Shown here: one piece after another, positions 5,944 to 6,599 of the stretch
Numbering within the stretch: the first letter of the stretch is position 1
Layout of the letters: each line of letters begins with the position of its first letter
Assembly (NCBI GenBank): GCA_013694945.1
Contig: JACDBM010000184.1
Coordinates: forward strand, 1-6,599
Reading direction: 5' to 3'
From: Chthoniobacterales bacterium
GTDB lineage: Bacteria > Verrucomicrobiota > Verrucomicrobiia > Chthoniobacterales > UBA10450
Length of the DNA: 6,599 nucleotides
The notes under the pieces: generated by a model
What the model saw: the letters and a program-made list of their open reading frames with translations, nothing else
What the model was told of the DNA's origin: nothing
Database searches by the model: none
Position numbers and translations under genes: made by a program

Positions 5944-6012
5944 GAATGGAGCAGCTGCGACATAGACTGACGCATGTCAGTCCGCAGGGGCGATGCTGCA
6001 GCGTTGATCAAA
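5944..6012. mobile_element. Palindromic insert flanked by 5-bp direct repeat TCAAA
   Basis: The sequence TCAAA at 5939-5943 is repeated at 6008-6012, bracketing 64 bp that the HsdM pattern does not account for. The core is a perfect inverted repeat GACTGAC-GCAT-GTCAGTC (5965-5982). Outer arms TGCG/CGCA (5956-5959, 5983-5986) and GCAGC/GCTGC (5951-5955, 5995-5999) extend it. A palindrome flanked by a short target-site-like duplication suggests a tiny transposed element, but a 5-bp repeat can arise by chance. Confidence 0.5.
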
Positions 6013-6137
6013 ACACCCTAAAGCGCAGCGACCTCGACGATTTTGTTGCCTGCTACAACCCAAAGAACCGCCACGACCGCACAGAGACCGAGCGCTTCAA
6101 GAGCTTCACCTACGAAGAGCTAATCAAGCGCGACAAG

Positions 6138-6226
6138 CGTCCGATCGCCTGTCGAACGTGCCCGACTTCCATAGGCACGCTCAAATTCTCGGTGCCTCGC
6201 GCCGTAGAGCTGGCGTCCCTGCCAGC
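6138..6226. repeat. Short insert with hairpins inside hsdM (after RDK)
   Basis: Removing about 89 bp joins RDK to AKFDIFCLKNESL, as expected for HsdM. The insert contains GTGCC/GGCAC (6158-6162, 6174-6178) and GCTGGC-GTCCCT-GCCAGC (6209-6226). No clear target duplication is seen beyond AGCG at 6136-6139 and 6224-6227. Confidence 0.48.
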
Positions 6227-6373
6227 GCTAAGTTCGACATCTTCTGCCTTAAAAACGAAAGCCTTCGAAGACAGCGCCAACCTCCCCGACCCCGGCGTGA
6301 TCGCCCTTGAGATCGTAGAAGATTTCGAAGTCGCCCTGGCCGAATTTGCCGAAATCGCAGCGGATTTGAATCG

Positions 6374-6588
6374 CTAGTTGCATGTATCAGATGAAACAGG
6401 AGTAGAAGAATCGAGGCTGCTCCAGCTCTGGGGAGCGCACGCGCCTCGCCATCGCGAACTTGTTTCCGCCGGGAATAGAGATCGAGCCGTTGCGCGAAAG
6501 TTCGTTTCGGCGAGGCGCCGAAACCAGCACGCGAGGGCGCGTGCGCTCCCCAGACGCCTCTCACGCTTCAAGTGATACATGGCACTAG
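6374..6588. mobile_element. MITE-like element with terminal and internal inverted repeats
   Basis: The ends CTAGTTGCATGTATCA (6374-6389) and TGATACATGGCACTAG (6573-6588) are inverted repeats matching at 14 of 16 positions. Inside, CTGGGGAGCGCACGCGCC (6428-6445) is the exact reverse complement of 6536-6553. A further perfect hairpin, GTTTCGGCG-AGG-CGCCGAAAC, lies at 6504-6524. It encodes nothing credible. CTAG at both tips could be a 4-bp target duplication, or part of the inverted repeat since it is palindromic. The left tip overlaps the hsdM TAG. It looks like a non-autonomous element moved by a transposase encoded elsewhere. Confidence 0.7.
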
Positions 6589-6599
6589 AAATGCGGAAC

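Larger units (their letters stand above)
5821..6377 (+). pseudogene. hsdM: Type I restriction-modification methylase HsdM, C-terminal segment
   Basis: YSRTWIYDLRTNQH (about 5827-5866), VTLK (5932-5943), LKRSDLDDFVACYNPKNRH (6018-6074), RFKSFTYEELIKRDK, KFDIFCLKNESL (6230-6265) and EDSANLPDPGVIALEIVEDF, ending EIAADLNR then TAG at 6375-6377, reproduce in order the HsdM C-terminus. Three inserts break it: about 65 bp after NQH, about 69 bp after VTLK and about 89 bp after RDK. One extra base near 6266 restores the frame for the last segment. The part linking this to the upstream piece (roughly 45 codons, around the family's LLRLPTGIF and VLFFD motifs) is missing, replaced by the DUF433/DUF5615 pair. 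The open frame 5946-6377 is therefore not a gene of its own. No hsdS or hsdR is visible. Confidence 0.87.

Noticed and set aside
5946..6377. A stand-alone 143-residue protein
   Set aside because: Its parts match the HsdM C-terminus, interrupted by an inserted segment; the start lies inside a palindromic insert.
6378..6580. Short open frames on both strands at the right end
   Set aside because: They lie wholly within the inverted-repeat element and mirror its palindromic composition.

Overview
The window is GC-rich bacterial DNA, apparently from a soil or metagenomic chromosome. The gene types, the pyrimidine-rich intergenic repeats and the many small GC-rich palindromic repeats recall Verrucomicrobiota. 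That placement is an impression, not something the sequence proves.

Left half (1-3542, minus strand) is an ordinary, tightly packed gene block. In the direction of transcription it encodes a PHP-domain metallohydrolase (3542-2736), a small lipoprotein (2702-2187), a FabZ-like hotdog dehydratase (about 2224-1691), a family 2 glycosyltransferase (1694-822) and a ChaN-like lipoprotein that runs off the left edge (825-1). The dehydratase/glycosyltransferase and glycosyltransferase/lipoprotein junctions are both 4-bp ATGA overlaps, so these three genes are almost certainly co-translated. Acyl modification, sugar transfer and envelope lipoproteins together suggest a cell-envelope or lipid task.

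Middle (3678-4392): a tRNA-Leu gene with anticodon GAG lies on the plus strand, divergent from the PHP gene. It is followed by about 630 bp with no convincing gene. That stretch holds a short hexamer repeat and three copies of a pyrimidine-rich repeat that begins ATGACTTCAC.

Right half (4393-6599, plus strand) is a decayed defence island. A DprA/Smf-like gene is broken by two frameshifts (4393-4879). It joins directly to a type I restriction-modification methylase (hsdM) remnant that has lost its 5' half, including the SAM-binding region. The hsdM remnant is itself split: the motif-IV segment (4880-5231) and the C-terminal segment (5821-6377) flank an intact DUF433/DUF5615 toxin-antitoxin-type pair (5280-5812), and about 45 codons of hsdM are missing at that site. 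Against the hsdM family pattern, the remnant also carries at least four more short inserts, most containing a GC-rich hairpin; one is flanked by a 5-bp direct repeat. A roughly 215-bp MITE-like element with terminal inverted repeats begins on the hsdM stop codon. The most interesting feature is this accumulation of several short palindromic insertions, a toxin-antitoxin pair and a MITE in one dead methylase gene downstream of a tRNA.
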